15,333 nt of DNA from Verrucomicrobiota bacterium (GTDB taxonomy: Bacteria; Verrucomicrobiota; Verrucomicrobiia; Opitutales; Opitutaceae). The position numbers and the translations under genes are program-made. Below the pieces are notes generated by a model. That model had not been told where the DNA came from. It worked only from the letters and a program-made list of their open reading frames with translations, and made no database searches. Shown piece after piece: positions 7,707 to 15,333 of this stretch. Numbering within the stretch: position 1 is the stretch's first letter; each line of letters opens with the position of its first letter. The stretch spans positions 1-15,333 of the forward strand of contig JAUPWC010000098.1 of the NCBI GenBank assembly GCA_030916665.1. The letters are read 5' to 3'.

Positions 7707-7740
7707 GAGAACGATTAGGATTAAGAGAACGAGAACGATT
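7707..7740 (+). repeat. Hexamer array, upstream end of S23 element
   Basis: On the plus strand the words GAGAAC, GATTAG, GATTAA, GAGAAC, GAGAAC and a partial GATT run without gaps. Bases 7719-7740 form the right terminal inverted repeat, and base 7740 is also the final base of the miaB stop codon. The array can pair either with the far end of the element (22 of 22 plus 7) or with the inner array (24 of 34 positions in register). Confidence 0.75.
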
Positions 7741-9101
7741 CAAACCCCAACTCCCGCCAGCTGGAGCTCGCCGTAGAGGACCGCCGTCGAGACGCGGTTG
7801 ATCTTCACCGGCACGAGTTCGCCGATCAGCCGCTCGCTGGCGGCGAAGTGGACGATGCGGTTGCCGCGGGTGCGGCCCATGAAGCCGATCCCCTTCTTGT
7901 CCGGGCCCTCGACCAGCACTTCCTGGGTCGTGCCGAGGAGCGTGGCGTTGCGGCGGTTGGAGTTGGCCTCGAGGATTTTCAGGAGCGTCTCGTTGCGCGC
8001 CTCTTTCACCTCGTCGGGGATCTGGTCGCCCATGTCGGCGGCGGGCGTGCCGGTGCGGATCGAATACTTGAAGACGTAGGCCATGTCGAAATCGCAGGCG
8101 GCGAACAGGTCGCGGGTCTGGGCGAACTCCCCCTCGGTCTCGCCGGGGAAGCCGACGATGATGTCGGTCGAAAAATACATGTCGGGGCGCACGCGGCGCA
8201 GGTCGTCTACGATCTGCCGGTAGCGGTCGCGCGAGTAGGGCCGGTTCATCGCCTTCAGGATGCGGTCGCTGCCGGACTGCATGGGGAGGTGGACGTATTC
8301 GCAGAGTTTCTCCAGCCGGCCGTAGGCCTGGATGAGGTCGTCCTTGAAGCCGCGCGGATGCGGCGAGGTGAAGCGGATGCGGCGGACGCCCGGAATGGCG
8401 TTCACGCGCTCAAGCAGCTGCACGAAGGGCGTGACGCCGTCCGTGTGCGCGTAGTCGCGGCGGCCGTAGCTGGTGACGATCTGGCCGAGGAGCGTGATTT
8501 CCTTCACGCCGCGGTCGGCGAGCTGCTCGCACTCGCGCACGATCTCGTCCATCGGCCGCGAGCGCTCGTCGCCGCGGGTTTTCGGCACGATGCAGAAGGC
8601 GCAGTCCATGTTGCAGCCCTGCTGGATGGAGACGAAGGCGGAAACCTGCTTCTCCTCGAGCACATGGTCGCGGATGGTGTTCTGCGAACCGGTCTCCTCG
8701 GCGATGTCCACGATGCGCGTGGGCAGCACGGTGCCGGCTTCCTGCGCGGCGCGCAGGTTGTCGAGGTAGTCGGGCACCTGGTGGAATTTCTGGGTGCCGA
8801 CGATGAGGTCCACGTCGGGCAGGGCGTCGAGGAGCGTGGCGCCGCGGTTCTGCGCCATGCAGCCGAGGATGCCCAGGATGAAGCGCGGGTTGCGCTTCTT
8901 CTTCTGGGCCACGTAGCCGGCCTTGCCGATGGCCTTCTGCTCCGCCATGTCGCGCACGCTGCAGGTGTTCATCAGCATGACGTCGCAGGCGTCCTCGTCC
9001 TGCACGATGCGGTAGCCCCGGGCACGGAGCAGCGCGGCCACGGCCTCGCTGTCGCGCTCGTTCATCTGGCAGCCGTAGGTCTTGATATAGACGCGGTTCA
9101 C
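7740..9101 (-). CDS. miaB: tRNA-2-methylthio-N6-dimethylallyladenosine synthase MiaB
   Basis: From the GTG at 9101 the product is 453 aa, a normal length. MiaB is a radical-SAM enzyme that adds a methylthio group to i6A37 of tRNAs, using two iron-sulfur clusters. The N-terminal UPF0004 domain has its three cluster cysteines (TYGCQMNE Cys11, NTCSVRD Cys47, GCMAQ Cys81). The radical-SAM motif CNMDCAFC places Cys163, Cys167 and Cys170. A TRAM RNA-binding domain occupies about 388-453 ([11 protein letters not shown]...[12 protein letters not shown]). The frame is open back to 9182, but the GTG start gives the family's [12 protein letters not shown] beginning and avoids overlap with the divergent gene. 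No strong Shine-Dalgarno is seen. It leads the minus-strand group ending in gmk, and its TGA overlaps the S23 element by one base. MtaB-type relatives are less likely given the motif context and domain set. Confidence 0.94.
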   Translation of the reverse strand: MNRVYIKTYGCQMNERDSEAVAALLRARGYRIVQDEDACDVMLMNTCSVRDMAEQKAIGKAGYVAQKKKRNPRFILGILGCMAQNRGATLLDALPDVDLIVGTQKFHQVPDYLDNLRAAQEAGTVLPTRIVDIAEETGSQNTIRDHVLEEKQVSAFVSIQQGCNMDCAFCIVPKTRGDERSRPMDEIVRECEQLADRGVKEITLLGQIVTSYGRRDYAHTDGVTPFVQLLERVNAIPGVRRIRFTSPHPRGFKDDLIQAYGRLEKLCEYVHLPMQSGSDRILKAMNRPYSRDRYRQIVDDLRRVRPDMYFSTDIIVGFPGETEGEFAQTRDLFAACDFDMAYVFKYSIRTGTPAADMGDQIPDEVKEARNETLLKILEANSNRRNATLLGTTQEVLVEGPDKKGIGFMGRTRGNRIVHFAASERLIGELVPVKINRVSTAVLYGELQLAGVGV

Positions 9102-9199
9102 GAGGACAGAAACGGTTTGATTACCCGCCCCGTCCCGGCGGTCAACGCGGGAAACTACCGGGCTTGCCCGCGGTCGGAACAAGGCCAGCCTCCCCGGCC

Positions 9200-11509
9200 A
9201 TGCGGCGCCTGATCCTCACCCTTCTGCTGCTTGCCCTGCAAGGGCTTGGCCGTCTGGCCGGCGCGCCCGCCGGCGCCGAGGCCGTGCTGGTCGTGACCGG
9301 CGACATGCACTCGGCCTACGACCGGACGGCGCAGTTCGTGGCGCTGGTGGACCGCCTCAAGGCCGAGCACCCCGCGCTCCCGCTGGCCGTGCTGCTGAAC
9401 GGCGACACGCAGGAATACGGCAACGCCCTCGCCCGGCGCAGCGGCGGCGAGATCGATTTCGCGCTCTACGCCGCGCTCGTGCGGCGCGCGCCGGTGATCC
9501 TCAACCTCGGCAACCACGAGGCCGACTATTTTGCCCTGGAAGAGACCGTGCAGCGCGCCGAGGCCGTCGGCATGAAGGTGATCGGCAACATCGTCAACCG
9601 CGGCACGGGCCGGCCCTTCGCCCCGGCGTCCGTGCCGCTCCAGCTCGGCACGCACACGGCGACGGTCGTGGGCCTCGCCCCCGACGCGCTCGCGACCTAC
9701 CGCGTGGCGGTCCGGCCGTCGCTGGATCTGGCCGACCCCGTGGTCTGGGCAAAGGAGTATTTTCCGCGGCTGCTGGGCGGCCCGGGCGAGGGCGTTGAGA
9801 GCAACACGCCGCCCCCGCTGCCGCTTGTCGTCAGCCACTGCGGCCTCGCGGCCGACCGGGAGTTGCTGAAGCTCGTGCCCGACGGCACGCTGTTTTCCGG
9901 GGCGCACAGCCACCTGCGTTTCGTCGAGCCGTTCGGGCGCACGGTGTATTTTCACACGGGTTCCTGGACGCAACACGTCGCGCTGGCGTGGCTCTGCCGC
10001 GACGAAGCGGGCGTGTTGCGCTGGCAGGTCGAGCCGCTGCCCGTGCCCGCCGACGGGCCGGCCGATCCGGAACTGGCGGCGGTCATCCGCGACGTCCGCG
10101 AGCGGTGGCTCATCCCCGAGGACCGCGCCGTGGTCGGCCAGACCAAGCGGGCCATGGAAACACCGGAGGCCGCGCGGTTCGTTGCCCGGGTGCTGCGCGA
10201 AGGCGCGAAGGCCGACGCCGCGTTCATCGGCAACACCACGTTCGGCGGCGGCCTGCCGGCGGGCGACGTCACGCAGCTCGAGTTCGACGCCTGCGTGCGT
10301 TTCGACGGACCGGTTTACACCGCCACCGTCGGGGGCGCGCGCCTGCGGACGCTGCTTGCGGCAGCCAACCAGGGACCGGAAACGCCGTTTGCCGAGCGCG
10401 GCGGCGAATTCAACTTCGCCGACGGGCCGGACGTGATCGAAGACGCACGCCACTACCGGATCGCGACGACCGACTGGGGCGCGAAGAACACCGCGCGTTA
10501 TTTTGGCGAACCGGCCATCGTCTGGACCGAGCGTCCGGAACTCCGGCTCAAGACACTCGTGCGGGACCGGCTGGTGCGGGACCGCGTGCTGTCGTTTCCC
10601 GCCACGCCACAGGACCCGATCACGCCGGCGGCGGTCCTGGACAGCGACACGCTGGTGGAATTCGGCCGGCGGCTGTTCGAGGCCTACGCGCCCGAGGAAA
10701 TCCAGGAGGAGTTCGAGTTTCCCTCGAAGCAGGAGTGGGACGAGTTTGCCGCGCGCCTGCAGGCCGCGCTGGAGAGCAACGACCTGCGCCGCCTGGCCGC
10801 TTACGAACCCGAGGCGCGCGCCGCGTTGCTGGCCCTGCGGGCGCTGCCCGAATACGGGGATTACGCGGACTGGCTGACCGAGCGCCTTGATTACATCAGC
10901 GCCGCGCAGCAGGCCGTCGTCGCGCCTGCGCCCGGGCCGGTCAAACCCGATCCCGGGCCGAAACCCATCCCGGCGCCCGCGTCGGCGGAGCTTCCCAGCT
11001 ACGCGCTCTGGCTCGACCGCATGAAGACGCGTGCCGTGCCCGCGCGAGCACCGTTGCTGCTGCCGCGGCTGCAGCGGGTATTCATCGAGGAAGGCGTGCC
11101 CGCCGAGCTGGTCTGGCTGGCGGAGACCGAATCCACCTTCAACCCCGCCGCGCGCAGCCCGGTCGGAGCGCGCGGGCTTTTCCAGCTCATGCCCGAGACG
11201 GCCAAGCGCCTCGGGTTGCAGACCTTCCTGCCCGACGAGCGCACCGATCCGGAGAAATCGGCCCGGGCTGCCGCCCGCTACCTGCGTTATCTGCACGGCC
11301 GTTTCGGCGACTGGCCGCTGGTGCTCGCCGCCTACAACGCCGGCGAAGGCCGCGTCTGGCGCACGCTGAAGAGCGGGAACGCCAGCACCTTCGCCGAAAT
11401 CGCCGGCTCCCTGCCCGCCGAGACGCGCATGTATGTCCCGAAAGTCCTCGCCACCATCGAAACCCGCGCCGGCGTGAGCCCCGCCCGGCTCGCCGCCCCC
11501 GGCGCCTGA
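9200..11509 (+). CDS. Exported 5'-nucleotidase-like phosphoesterase fused to a lytic transglycosylase
   Basis: The ATG at 9200 starts a signal peptide ([20 protein letters not shown], cleavage near AGAEA, residue ~29); an upstream TTG at 9164 would lengthen it without benefit. The 769-aa product has a calcineurin-type metallophosphoesterase domain with metal ligands Asp35/His37 (GDMH), Asn67-Asp69 (NGD), GNHE at 104-107, His213 (SHCG) and His236/His238 (GAHSH). A 5'-nucleotidase C-terminal-like region follows (about 310-470, with [20 protein letters not shown]). A helical segment and Pro-rich linker (about 500-595) lead to an SLT lytic transglycosylase domain (about 625-740): ETESTFNP with probable catalytic Glu644, [11 protein letters not shown] and AYNAGEGRV. 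Such enzymes cleave periplasmic nucleotides and peptidoglycan strands respectively. The frame is continuous, so this is a real fusion rather than two annotated genes. It is divergent from miaB (98 bp) and 50 bp before the next plus gene. Confidence 0.85.
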   Translation: MRRLILTLLLLALQGLGRLAGAPAGAEAVLVVTGDMHSAYDRTAQFVALVDRLKAEHPALPLAVLLNGDTQEYGNALARRSGGEIDFALYAALVRRAPVILNLGNHEADYFALEETVQRAEAVGMKVIGNIVNRGTGRPFAPASVPLQLGTHTATVVGLAPDALATYRVAVRPSLDLADPVVWAKEYFPRLLGGPGEGVESNTPPPLPLVVSHCGLAADRELLKLVPDGTLFSGAHSHLRFVEPFGRTVYFHTGSWTQHVALAWLCRDEAGVLRWQVEPLPVPADGPADPELAAVIRDVRERWLIPEDRAVVGQTKRAMETPEAARFVARVLREGAKADAAFIGNTTFGGGLPAGDVTQLEFDACVRFDGPVYTATVGGARLRTLLAAANQGPETPFAERGGEFNFADGPDVIEDARHYRIATTDWGAKNTARYFGEPAIVWTERPELRLKTLVRDRLVRDRVLSFPATPQDPITPAAVLDSDTLVEFGRRLFEAYAPEEIQEEFEFPSKQEWDEFAARLQAALESNDLRRLAAYEPEARAALLALRALPEYGDYADWLTERLDYISAAQQAVVAPAPGPVKPDPGPKPIPAPASAELPSYALWLDRMKTRAVPARAPLLLPRLQRVFIEEGVPAELVWLAETESTFNPAARSPVGARGLFQLMPETAKRLGLQTFLPDERTDPEKSARAAARYLRYLHGRFGDWPLVLAAYNAGEGRVWRTLKSGNASTFAEIAGSLPAETRMYVPKVLATIETRAGVSPARLAAPGA

Positions 11510-11559
11510 CGCCGTAAAACAGCATCGCCAGCCGCCGGTCCGGGACTTTGTTTCCTGCC

Positions 11560-12951
11560 ATGGGAATTTTTGACCGCTTTTCCTCCGGATCGAAACCGCA
11601 GCCCAAGCCCGAGCCGACGCCGGTCCCCGCGGCTGCGCCCGTGGACAAGCCCGCCATCGCCGGCAACGTGATCCCGCGCATGGCGGAGGCGCGCGCGAAA
11701 CTCGAAGCCAAGGATCTGCCCGGTGCGGTGGCGATCTACCAGGAGGTGCTCGCCTCGGCCGGCGCCCGGCCCGACGTGCTCGTTGCGCTCTCCGGCGAAC
11801 TCGGCCAGCGCGGCCATGTGCGCGAACTCATCGAGCTCGTTGCGCCGCACTACGACGCCCAGCGCCACGGGCCGGCCACGGGCATCAACCTGCTGCAGGC
11901 CTACCTTGCCCTGCGCCTCATCGAGCCCGCCCAGCACCTGCTCGACATCCTGTTCTCCCTCGGCAAACCCGAGCTGGAGGAGCGCCTCTTCGGCTTTTCC
12001 AACGCCATCGGCGAACTCATGGCCGGCCACGAGTCGGCCGCGCCCACGCCGGAACAGATCGCCGGCAGCGGCGGCGCGCCGGCCGAGAACAAGATCAGCC
12101 TCGCGAGCATCAGCAAACCGGTCTGGTTCTACGGACTCGAAGAAACCGCGCCGCAGCTGCTGCCCCCCAAGGGCGGCAAGCTCCGCCGCGTGGCCTTCGC
12201 CCAGTGCACGCTGCCCGGATTGCAGGATTTTGCCGAACGCTCGGCGCGGCCCGAGGATGACGTCGGCCGCTTCTGCCGCGGTCTGTCGCTCTGGTTTGCC
12301 GAGACCTTCGCCGCCGCCGCCGGCTACGATCCGATCACCGCGGTGGGGCTTTCCAGCCGCCAGCATTTCTTCCTGTTTCCCGCGGAGTGGACGGCGGACA
12401 ACATCCGCGAACTCAACGAGACCAGTCCCGCCGGCCTCGACTTCGTGGTCACCTCCTCGCTGCGCAACCGCAACGACGACTTCGAACTCACGCTCCGCAT
12501 CTGGGAGGTGAAAAAGTTCCGCGAGCTGAAACAGTTTTCCACCCGCTGGACCCCGATCAACGCCGACGCGGCCCTCGTGCAGTTCCACGCCCAATTCCGC
12601 CAATACATGGAATGGAGCGCGCTGCCCGAGGGCAGCGGACTCGCCTACACCGCACCCGCCGTGCCCACCGCGCACATCCAGGCGCTGGGGGCCACGCTCA
12701 ACCAGTTTCTTGGCGTCAAGGGCGCCCTGGCACCCGAACAGGTCGCCGGCGGCACCGCCGTGCAGCTGCGCAACGCCCAGGCCAACCCCGACGACGCCCG
12801 CGCGCAACTCCTGCTGGTCGCCGGTCTGGTGCGCGAAAAGTCGCTCGGTGCGCAGCCCGATGCCGCGGCGCTTCAGCACGCCCGATCCTGGCTCGCGGGC
12901 GAGGCGGCGCAGAAGGCCGGCGCCGCGGGTTTGAGCGAGACGCTGGCGTGA
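11560..12951 (+). CDS. Uncharacterised protein with TPR-like N-terminus and TolB/FlgO-like middle region
   Basis: The 463-aa product begins MGIFDRFSSGSKPQ, an amphipathic start followed by a Pro-rich linker (residues ~15-40). Residues ~42-150 are helical with TPR-like spacing (AEARAKLEAKDLPGAVAIYQEVLASAG; LLQAYLALRLIEPAQHLLDIL). The middle, about 180-375, starts KPVWFYGLEE and contains the stretch DFVVTSSLRNRNDDFELTL followed by RIWEVK, which resembles the 'ADYLVTGSVRR.GDRLRVTxQLxD' strand pattern of TolB-N/FlgO-like domains; this is a by-eye similarity. A short helical tail closes the protein (about 400-463). I assign no function. No signal peptide is evident. An earlier TTG at 11548 is possible, but the ATG at 11560 gives the more natural MGIFDRF start. 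The 50-bp gap after the nucleotidase/transglycosylase gene and the shared strand suggest co-transcription. Confidence 0.75.
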   Translation: MGIFDRFSSGSKPQPKPEPTPVPAAAPVDKPAIAGNVIPRMAEARAKLEAKDLPGAVAIYQEVLASAGARPDVLVALSGELGQRGHVRELIELVAPHYDAQRHGPATGINLLQAYLALRLIEPAQHLLDILFSLGKPELEERLFGFSNAIGELMAGHESAAPTPEQIAGSGGAPAENKISLASISKPVWFYGLEETAPQLLPPKGGKLRRVAFAQCTLPGLQDFAERSARPEDDVGRFCRGLSLWFAETFAAAAGYDPITAVGLSSRQHFFLFPAEWTADNIRELNETSPAGLDFVVTSSLRNRNDDFELTLRIWEVKKFRELKQFSTRWTPINADAALVQFHAQFRQYMEWSALPEGSGLAYTAPAVPTAHIQALGATLNQFLGVKGALAPEQVAGGTAVQLRNAQANPDDARAQLLLVAGLVREKSLGAQPDAAALQHARSWLAGEAAQKAGAAGLSETLA

Positions 12952-12957
12952 GACTGT

Positions 12958-13059
12958 AGGGCGGGGTCTCCGACGGAGGCTTGGCGGAGATGGCGAAGCA
13001 ACCCCGCCATTGTTCGATGACGTTGTGCTGTTCGAGGCGGGGTTCGGAGACCCCGCCCT
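12958..13059. repeat. REP-like inverted-repeat element (GGGCGGGGTCTCCGA ... TCGGAGACCCCGCCC)
   Basis: Bases 12958-12973 and 13044-13059 are exact reverse complements (16 bp). Inside, AACCCCGCC (13000-13008) can pair with GGCGGGGTT (13036-13044), so a competing inner hairpin shares part of the right arm. The element begins 6 bases after the stop of the plus-strand gene and lies between convergent genes. It has no ORF. The composition and placement are those of a dispersed extragenic palindrome, which may also act as a bidirectional transcription brake. No T-run follows either arm. Confidence 0.65.
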
Positions 13060-13118
13060 GCAGCAAAATCGGGCCGTCCCTGAAGTCCAGAAGCAGAGGG
13101 GTGCGGTTTGCCGGACAC

Positions 13119-13147
13119 AAAAAAGGCCCGGCGATCATGCCGGGCCT
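13119..13147 (-). terminator. Rho-independent terminator of the skp-like gene
   Basis: On the minus strand a 9-bp perfect stem (AGGCCCGGC, six-base loop ATGATC, GCCGGGCCT) is followed at once by a run of six T. It begins 27 nt after the stop codon of the OmpH/Skp-like gene, the normal position for its terminator. Confidence 0.9.
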
Positions 13148-13174
13148 GAAAGTTAAACGGATGTTCCCGGTTGA

Positions 13175-13744
13175 TCAGGGATTCGCCGCGTTGAACGTGG
13201 CGATGAAGTCGGCCGTGACGTCGAGGTCGGCCTTGGTGTAGAGGACAGCATCGCCGAGCTTGGCACCGTCGAGCAGCACACCGAGGTCGCGTTCCTTGGC
13301 ATAGGCCTCGATGGCCTTGCCGATCTCGGCCATGACCGGACCCTGCTTCTGCTGCTGGGCCTGGCCGAAGGCCTGCTGAGCCTGCTGCTGCTTGGCTTGC
13401 AGCTCCTGCTGGAGCTTAAGGCCCTCGGTCTGCTTCTCCTGGACGGCCTGGGCATTGGCCTCGCCGCCGGCCTGGAGCTTCTGCAGCTCGCCGACGATCG
13501 TGCGGAGCTTCTCCTGGAGGAGTTGGAGCTCGCTCTGGGTGCCGCTGAACTCGAGGTCGAGTTCCTTGACGGCGCGCACGAGGCGCTTGATGCCGGTTTC
13601 CTCATTGAAGAACGCACGGCTGTCGAGCCAGGCGACCTTGGCGACGGGCACCTGTTTGGGTGCGGTGGCCGTGGTCTGGGCGACGAGCGGGGAAGCCACG
13701 AGGAGAGCGAGGAGGAGGGAAGAAAGCGAACGGGTGAATTTCAT
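13175..13744 (-). CDS. OmpH/Skp-family periplasmic chaperone
   Basis: From the ATG at 13744 the product is 189 aa with a clear signal peptide (MKFTRSLSSLLLALLVASPL, cleavage near VAQ, residue 23); the frame opens 13 codons earlier but that start would bury the signal. After cleavage comes a strand of the form VAKVAWLDSRAFF (about 35-47), then a long charged and Gln-rich coiled coil (about 55-150, including QAKQQQAQQAFGQAQQQKQG), and a terminal strand region with DLGVLLDGAKLGDAVLYT and DVTADFIATFNAANP. This is the tentacle-and-body layout of Skp/OmpH, which holds unfolded outer-membrane proteins in the periplasm for the BAM machinery. It lies 143 bp downstream of rlmN with a repeat element between and has its own terminator. 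A TTTAAT box at 13784-13789 (minus strand) could be part of a promoter, but no well-spaced -35 is seen. Confidence 0.78.
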   Translation of the reverse strand: MKFTRSLSSLLLALLVASPLVAQTTATAPKQVPVAKVAWLDSRAFFNEETGIKRLVRAVKELDLEFSGTQSELQLLQEKLRTIVGELQKLQAGGEANAQAVQEKQTEGLKLQQELQAKQQQAQQAFGQAQQQKQGPVMAEIGKAIEAYAKERDLGVLLDGAKLGDAVLYTKADLDVTADFIATFNAANP

Positions 13745-13803
13745 GAGAGCGCCCAAAGCAAGGACTCCCGCGACCTTTGGCAAAGATTAAATCGCAGGGC
13801 GAC

Positions 13804-13887
13804 GTAACAAGTATGAGGTAACAAGGGCCGGGAATCGGGCTGCTTTTCAGTCCGCCAGATTTTTGTTACTTGGTCCTTGTCACTTGG

Positions 13888-13895
<8 letters not shown>
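13804..13895. repeat. ORF-less heptamer-word inverted repeat between rlmN and skp
   Basis: Two arms of 7-base words face each other across about 30 bases. On the minus strand from 13894 the words CAAGTAA, (C) CAAGTGA, CAAGGAC, CAAGTAA, CAAAAAT run to 13859. On the plus strand GTAA (13804-13807) is followed by CAAGTAT, GAGGTAA, CAAGGGC from 13808 to 13828. GTAACAA (13818-13824 or 13804-13810) can pair with TTGTTAC (13863-13869). The first minus-strand word supplies the TAA stop of rlmN. The design matches the hexamer arrays of the 7210-7740 element, with different words and no gene inside. Confidence 0.6.
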
Positions 13896-14934
<1,039 letters not shown>

Positions 14935-14938
14935 TTTT

Positions 14939-14945
14939 CTCCCCT
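14939..14945 (-). promoter_or_regulatory. Ribosome-binding site of rlmN
   Basis: AGGGGAG on the minus strand ends 4 nt before the ATG at 14934. It is the clearest Shine-Dalgarno in the window and fixes this start. It directly follows the ATTGCGAG-type repeat, which would lie in the same mRNA leader. Confidence 0.75.
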
Positions 14946-14978
14946 GTCATTGCGAGGAGCGCAGCGACGAAGCAATCC
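14946..14978. repeat. Dispersed ATTGCGAG...GCAAT(CC) extragenic repeat
   Basis: The stretch starts GTCATTGCGAGGAGCGCAGC and ends GACGAAGCAATCC. This is a widely seen dispersed intergenic repeat type in bacterial genomes, whose plus-strand reading encodes the telltale 'SLRGAQRRSNP' peptide. ATTGC and GCAAT form the ends of an imperfect hairpin. It lies in the 98-bp gap between divergent rlmN and the SDR gene. Copy number in this genome cannot be judged from one window. Confidence 0.65.
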
Positions 14979-15032
14979 ATCTTGCGAGACAAGACAGGTT
15001 GCGCGCCGACGACAGGCGGGCTTACATCCCCC

Positions 15033-15333
15033 ATGGCCAAAATTGTCCTCGCCGGCGGCAGCGGATTTCTCGGACAGGCGCTCGCGCGGCGCCTGGCGGC
15101 GGCCGGCTGGGAGGTGGTCGTGCTTTCGCGCCAACCGCGCGCCGGGGGGGCCTTTCGCGAGGTGCTTTGGAACGCGGAAACCGGAGGCGACTGGGCGGCC
15201 GAGCTGAACGGCGCCGCGGCGGTGGTCAATTTCGCCGGCCGTTCCATCAACTGCGTGCATACGCCGGCCAACCGCCGCGCGATCCTCGGCTCGCGCGTCA
15301 ACGCCGTGCGCGCGCTCGCGCAGGGCTGGACGC
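15033..15333 (+). CDS. TIGR01777-family SDR epimerase (3' end outside window)
   Basis: One hundred codons from the ATG at 15033 are visible. The N-terminal MAKIVLAGGSGFLGQALARR has the GxxGxxG nucleotide-binding turn of extended short-chain dehydrogenases (GGSGFLG, residues 8-14). AAVVNFAGRSINC (about 64-76) followed by TPANRRAILGSRVNAVRAL (about 78-96) matches the 'NLAGxxI...R..I..SRv..T..L' block typical of the TIGR01777 (YfcH/SulA-like) epimerase family. Family members are NAD(P)-binding, with mostly unassigned substrates. It is divergent from rlmN. Only a weak GGCGGG-type ribosome site lies about 12 nt upstream. The catalytic YxxxK lies beyond the window edge and could not be checked. Confidence 0.85.
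   Translation, partial: MAKIVLAGGSGFLGQALARRLAAAGWEVVVLSRQPRAGGAFREVLWNAETGGDWAAELNGAAAVVNFAGRSINCVHTPANRRAILGSRVNAVRALAQGWT

Larger units (their letters stand above)
7210..7740 (-). mobile_element. IVS-like element: S23-family gene bounded by 22-bp perfect inverted repeats
   Basis: A 531-bp unit has identical inverted ends: bases 7210-7231 are the exact reverse complement of 7719-7740 (22 of 22). A further 7-bp match (7237-7243 with 7707-7713) extends the potential stem after a 5x5 internal mismatch. The ends are built from hexamer words (GAGAAC, GATTAA, GATTAG). The unit carries one gene, the four-helix-bundle protein. It begins at the last base of the miaB stop codon and ends 4 nt before the next start codon. 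I see no target-site duplication and no transposase. S23-family genes are known from 23S rRNA intervening sequences, where the ends pair and are cut by RNase III; this copy has the same fold-back geometry but sits between protein genes. Calling it mobile is inference from boundaries, repeats and family history. Confidence 0.6.

Noticed and set aside
7208..7740. CRISPR-like array from the regularly spaced hexamers
   Set aside because: Units are 6 nt and contiguous with no spacers, and no cas gene is present.
9146..9172. CGCGGG/CCCGCG hairpin between miaB and the nucleotidase/transglycosylase gene
   Set aside because: Six base pairs with a 15-nt loop is expected by chance in such GC-rich DNA, and no T-run or operator symmetry supports a function.
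9101..9182. Upstream ATG start for miaB at 9182
   Set aside because: It would add 27 residues absent from the usual family start and occupy almost all of the divergent promoter gap; the GTG at 9101 gives the normal N-terminus.
7848..9212. 454-codon plus-strand open frame opposite miaB
   Set aside because: Shadow frame rich in Val/Ala/Gly/His; MiaB on the other strand is unmistakable.
9155..11296. 713-codon minus-strand open frame opposite the nucleotidase/transglycosylase gene
   Set aside because: Arg/Gly-rich shadow with no recognisable motif; the plus strand carries intact catalytic motifs of two enzyme domains.
13784..13810. Sigma-70 promoter for skp built from TTGTTA and TTTAAT
   Set aside because: The boxes are only about 13 nt apart, too close for a normal promoter, and TTGTTA belongs to the heptamer repeat.

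Overview
This is a GC-rich stretch of bacterial chromosome with dense, compact gene order. The gene set, the Sel1-rich secreted protein, and above all a 'four helix bundle' (23S rRNA intervening-sequence, S23/IVSP) gene embedded in short-word repeats point to Verrucomicrobiota, most likely the Opitutales/Opitutaceae. That placement is an inference from gene and repeat style; no rRNA gene is present to confirm it. There are ten complete protein genes and two cut by the window edges. No tRNA, rRNA, CRISPR array or classical transposase was seen.

Layout: (1) 1-652, minus: the N-terminal part of a Tat-exported metallo-beta-lactamase-fold hydrolase of the NAPE-PLD-like type, divergent from (2) 744-6047, plus: a giant (1767 aa) exported Sel1-repeat protein with Pro/Ala linkers and a distinct C-terminal domain. 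(3) 6056-9101, minus: a probable transcription unit reading miaB (tRNA methylthiotransferase), S23-family four-helix-bundle gene, six-TM membrane protein, gmk (guanylate kinase). (4) 9200-12951, plus: a 5'-nucleotidase-like/lytic transglycosylase fusion followed by an uncharacterised TPR-like protein. (5) 13175-14934, minus: rlmN followed by a Skp/OmpH-like periplasmic chaperone with a clear intrinsic terminator. (6) 15033-end, plus: the start of a TIGR01777-type SDR epimerase.

The most unusual feature is the unit at 7210-7740. The S23-family gene is bracketed by a perfect 22-bp inverted repeat made of hexamer words (GAGAAC, GATTAA and relatives). The unit fits exactly between the miaB stop codon, which it overlaps by one base, and a point 4 nt before the next start codon. 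In the transcript its two ends can pair into a long stem with the ORF in the loop, the same geometry as the rRNA intervening sequences that gave this protein family its name, but here between protein-coding genes. A second, ORF-less element with the same logic (heptamer words CAAGTAA, inverted arms, starting in the stop codon of the upstream gene) lies between rlmN and skp at 13804-13895. Two further, different repeat families occupy other intergenic spaces: an inverted GGGCGGGGTCTCCGA element at 12958-13059 and an ATTGCGAG...GCAAT element at 14946-14978.

Functionally the window is mostly housekeeping: RNA modification (miaB, rlmN), nucleotide metabolism (gmk), envelope biogenesis (skp, lytic transglycosylase fusion, Sel1 protein). 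The repeat-borne S23 element is the part most likely to represent something undescribed.
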